Shown in pieces: positions 62,080-64,000 of a stretch of 64,000 nt of DNA (position 1 is the first letter of the stretch; each line of letters opens with the position of its first letter). The translations under genes were made by a program, and so were the position numbers. Under the pieces are notes generated by a model, which saw nothing but the letters and a program-made list of their open reading frames with translations, made no database searches and was not told where the DNA came from. This stretch comes from JAJDZL01 sp965220665 (GTDB lineage: Bacteria; Pseudomonadota; Gammaproteobacteria; Arenicellales; JAJDZL01): positions 558,001 through 622,000 of the forward strand of contig CBDCQQ010000004.1 of assembly GCA_965220665.1 (NCBI GenBank). Reading direction: 5' to 3'.

Positions 62080-63672
62080 ATGAAGTCGAAAAATAAACTT
62101 ATTTTTGATCTGGCAAATCGAAATGTATCTCGGCGCAAGTTCATGAAAGCGTCAGGTGCATTGGGTGTTGCCAGTGCAACGCCTGGATTACTGATAGGGT
62201 CTTCAGCTCAAGCTGCAACACCTTCCAGAGGCGGACATCTGCGTGTTGCGACCGTACAAGGTTCGTCAACCGATGACCTGGACCCAATCAAGCTGACCAG
62301 CGGACACACAAACTTCCTGTTCTCTACAATGCACAATGCGTTGACTGAAGTCGCACCTGATGGACAGTTAATACCCCTGGTAGCGGAGTCCTTTGAAACC
62401 GGAGCTGATTCTTCTGAATGGATCTTCAAACTGCGTCAGGACGTGACCTTTCACAATGGTAAAACTGTCACCGCAGATGATGTTGTAGTTTCACTCAGCC
62501 GTCACTGGGGTGAAGATTCCGCCTCGTCGCTCAAGTCTGTCATGAAAACTGTCGATTCGGTTACCAAAGACGGCGACCGAGTTGTGAAATTCAAGTTGAA
62601 GTCAGCTAGCGTCGACTTTCCAGTCATTCTGAGCGCGAGCGTTCTGTCCATTCTGCCAACAAAGGATGGTGCAATCGAATCGTTTGATGTCGGTTGTGGT
62701 GCCTATAAGCTAGTCGGTTTCGAACCCGGTCAGTATTCAAGGTTTGAGCGCAATCCGAATGATTTCAGATCGGATCGCGGATGGGCAGACACAGCAGAGA
62801 TTTTGACCATCGCTGACTCCACTGCTCGACAGAATGCATTGATTACCGACGCTGTTGATGTAATTGGTGATGTCGACGCAACTACTGCAGGTCTGCTCAG
62901 CAGAGGTGATGATATTAAGATTCTGGATATCGCAAGTACTCAGCATTACACCTTCCCAATGCGAACCGATCTCGCACCATTTGACAACAATGATGTGCGA
63001 ATGGCGCTGAAACTGTCCATTGACCGGGAAGCTGTACTTGACACAATTTTGAGTGGCTACGGCAGTCTCGGAAATGACCATCCAATTTCACCAGCGAATC
63101 GCTACCATAATAACGAACTTGAGCAGAGGGTCTATGATCCCGAAAAGGCAAAATGGCATCTCAATCAAGCAGGTATGAGTAATCTCAAAGTGGAATTGAG
63201 TGTCTCGGACAGCCTCTATGCCGGTTGTGTCGATACCGCCGTTCTATTCAGCGAGCATGCCAAGGCTTCTGGAATCGAACTCATTCCAAAGCAGGTTCCA
63301 GATGATGGTTACTGGAGTGATGTCTGGCTCAAGCACCCGTGGTGCGCTAGCTACTGGAGCGGGCGGCCGACTGAAGACTGGATGTTCACCCAGGGTTATT
63401 CAGCCGAGTCGAATTGGAATGAGAGTTACTGGCAGAACGAACGTTTCAACCAGCTTCTGGTTGCAGCAAGGGCTGAAGTGGATGAAGACAAACGTCGAGA
63501 AATGTACTGGGAAATGCAAGCCATCACTCGAGACGATTGCGGATCTGTCATTCACGCCTTTGCCAATCACATTTCAGCACACACAGCCAAAGTAGGCGTG
63601 CCTGAACAGGTCGCCGGTAACTGGGAGTTTGACGGCTACAAGCTGATTGAACGTTGGTGGCTTAAAGGCTGA
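62080..63672 (+). CDS. Tat-exported ABC transporter substrate-binding protein (family 5)
   Basis: A 530 aa periplasmic binding protein of the peptide/nickel/opine class. The N-terminus has a twin-arginine signal, SRRKFMKASGALGVASATPG, cleaved after SSAQA. Mature motifs include LDPIKLTSGHTNFLFSTMHN, ESFETGADSSEWIFKLRQDV with TFHNGKTVTADDV, and DNNDVRMALKLSIDRE. Strong GAGGAG lies 8 bases before the ATG. No permease or ATPase gene follows in the window; a decayed OppD-like ATPase exists at 48641. It ends at a strong terminator, so its membrane partners must be elsewhere. Confidence 0.94.
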   Translation: MKSKNKLIFDLANRNVSRRKFMKASGALGVASATPGLLIGSSAQAATPSRGGHLRVATVQGSSTDDLDPIKLTSGHTNFLFSTMHNALTEVAPDGQLIPLVAESFETGADSSEWIFKLRQDVTFHNGKTVTADDVVVSLSRHWGEDSASSLKSVMKTVDSVTKDGDRVVKFKLKSASVDFPVILSASVLSILPTKDGAIESFDVGCGAYKLVGFEPGQYSRFERNPNDFRSDRGWADTAEILTIADSTARQNALITDAVDVIGDVDATTAGLLSRGDDIKILDIASTQHYTFPMRTDLAPFDNNDVRMALKLSIDREAVLDTILSGYGSLGNDHPISPANRYHNNELEQRVYDPEKAKWHLNQAGMSNLKVELSVSDSLYAGCVDTAVLFSEHAKASGIELIPKQVPDDGYWSDVWLKHPWCASYWSGRPTEDWMFTQGYSAESNWNESYWQNERFNQLLVAARAEVDEDKRREMYWEMQAITRDDCGSVIHAFANHISAHTAKVGVPEQVAGNWEFDGYKLIERWWLKG

Positions 63673-63705
63673 TGTGACACGCTTTGCCTGTTCAACTATT
63701 TTCAA

Positions 63706-63737
63706 AACCGGCGCACGAAAATTGCGCCGGTTTTTTT
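63706..63737 (+). terminator. Rho-independent terminator
   Basis: AACCGGCGCA, loop CGAAAAT, TGCGCCGGTT, then a run of seven T. A 10-pair G+C-rich stem placed 34 bases after the binding-protein stop. Confidence 0.95.
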
Positions 63738-64000
63738 ATTTTGCATACATGTAAAAACTAATTACATGGATTCTTCAACATCTAAATTATTTGCAAAACC
63801 GATTTGAATTGAAGAGCTAGCTTAGTGAGCGGACAAGAAACAGATATGTGTAGTCAATCCAAATTTGATTGAGGAACTGAAGATTTGGTTTAGAATTTAG
63901 ACACGGTCATGTAAATTTTCCTTGGACTAATGAAGTAACAAGGCATTAATTTTTAATTTGACCGGCCAATTAGTCGGTAAAACAACAATCAATATTTTGT
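63738..64000. other. Right edge, no gene recognised
   Basis: About 260 A+T-rich bases after the terminator. No ORF, RNA gene or repeat was recognised. Confidence 0.4.

Noticed and set aside
63706..63737. Attachment site or small RNA
   Set aside because: The structure is a textbook Rho-independent terminator right after the binding-protein gene.

Overview
This 64 kb window appears to come from a proteobacterial chromosome, most likely a marine or host-associated gammaproteobacterium with moderate G+C. The clues are a tripartite tricarboxylate transporter (TctCBA), imelysin/di-heme iron genes behind a Fur-type box, BKACE, MttB-like and BCCT genes, and gene decay between intact operons. The taxonomy is inference. 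No rRNA, tRNA or CRISPR array was seen.

Layout. (1) 77-7104: a type I restriction-modification locus, hsdM - hepT-like - [mntA-hsdS fusion] - hsdR. A HEPN toxin gene lies between hsdM and hsdS, and its nucleotidyltransferase antitoxin domain is fused to the N-terminus of the specificity subunit. Both active-site signatures are intact (GSX10DXD in the antitoxin part, RX4HXY in the toxin). This is the most unusual object in the window. (2) 7263-12519: a DUF1513 / imelysin-like / di-heme oxidoreductase operon diverging from a second imelysin gene, with a Fur-like box on a promoter between them. (3) 12520-22600: a glycine-rich secreted protein built on a minisatellite, an IS5-type transposase relic, a GT-C-like membrane protein, a histone-deacetylase-family pseudogene, acetyl-CoA synthetase, an aldo/keto reductase, a GST and a DUF4143 ATPase. 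(4) 22600-25900: a G+C-rich relic of a second type I R-M island (hsdS tail, intact rhuM/Fic gene, hsdR head), transposase relics, and a second DUF4143 ATPase with a palindromic operator.

(5) 26368-39489: aromatic and carboxylate catabolism: aminotransferase, MoaD-like protein and AOR-family tungsten enzyme, zeta-class GST isomerase, 4HBT thioesterase, aryl-CoA ligase, DyP peroxidase, TctABC uptake system, HpaD-like extradiol dioxygenase and HpaE-like aldehyde dehydrogenase. (6) 39490-44100: an inverted repeat over a stop codon, an RHH relic, a DUF6998-like gene, a third DUF4143 ATPase, a sulfatase and an IS21 relic. (7) 44104-58543: GS-like ligase, P450 and acetoacetate-decarboxylase-like genes; a divergent FAH-family hydrolase; an OppD-like pseudogene; then a long minus-strand run M24 (creatinase-like) - MttB-like - BKACE - ferredoxin reductase - SDR - PaaA-like di-iron oxygenase - gentisate dioxygenase - BCCT transporter. 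(8) 58951-63737: a VapBC-type pair, PaaK-like ligase with enoyl-CoA hydratase, and a Tat-exported peptide-type binding protein ending at a clear terminator.

Together, regions 5 and 7 contain parts for a CoA-dependent route to gentisate (ligase, ring oxygenase with its reductase, thioesterase) and for gentisate cleavage (dioxygenase, GST-type isomerase, FAH hydrolase), plus a quaternary-amine module (BCCT, MttB-like, creatinase-like M24, BKACE). At least eight decayed gene relics suggest a genome shedding mobile and accessory DNA.
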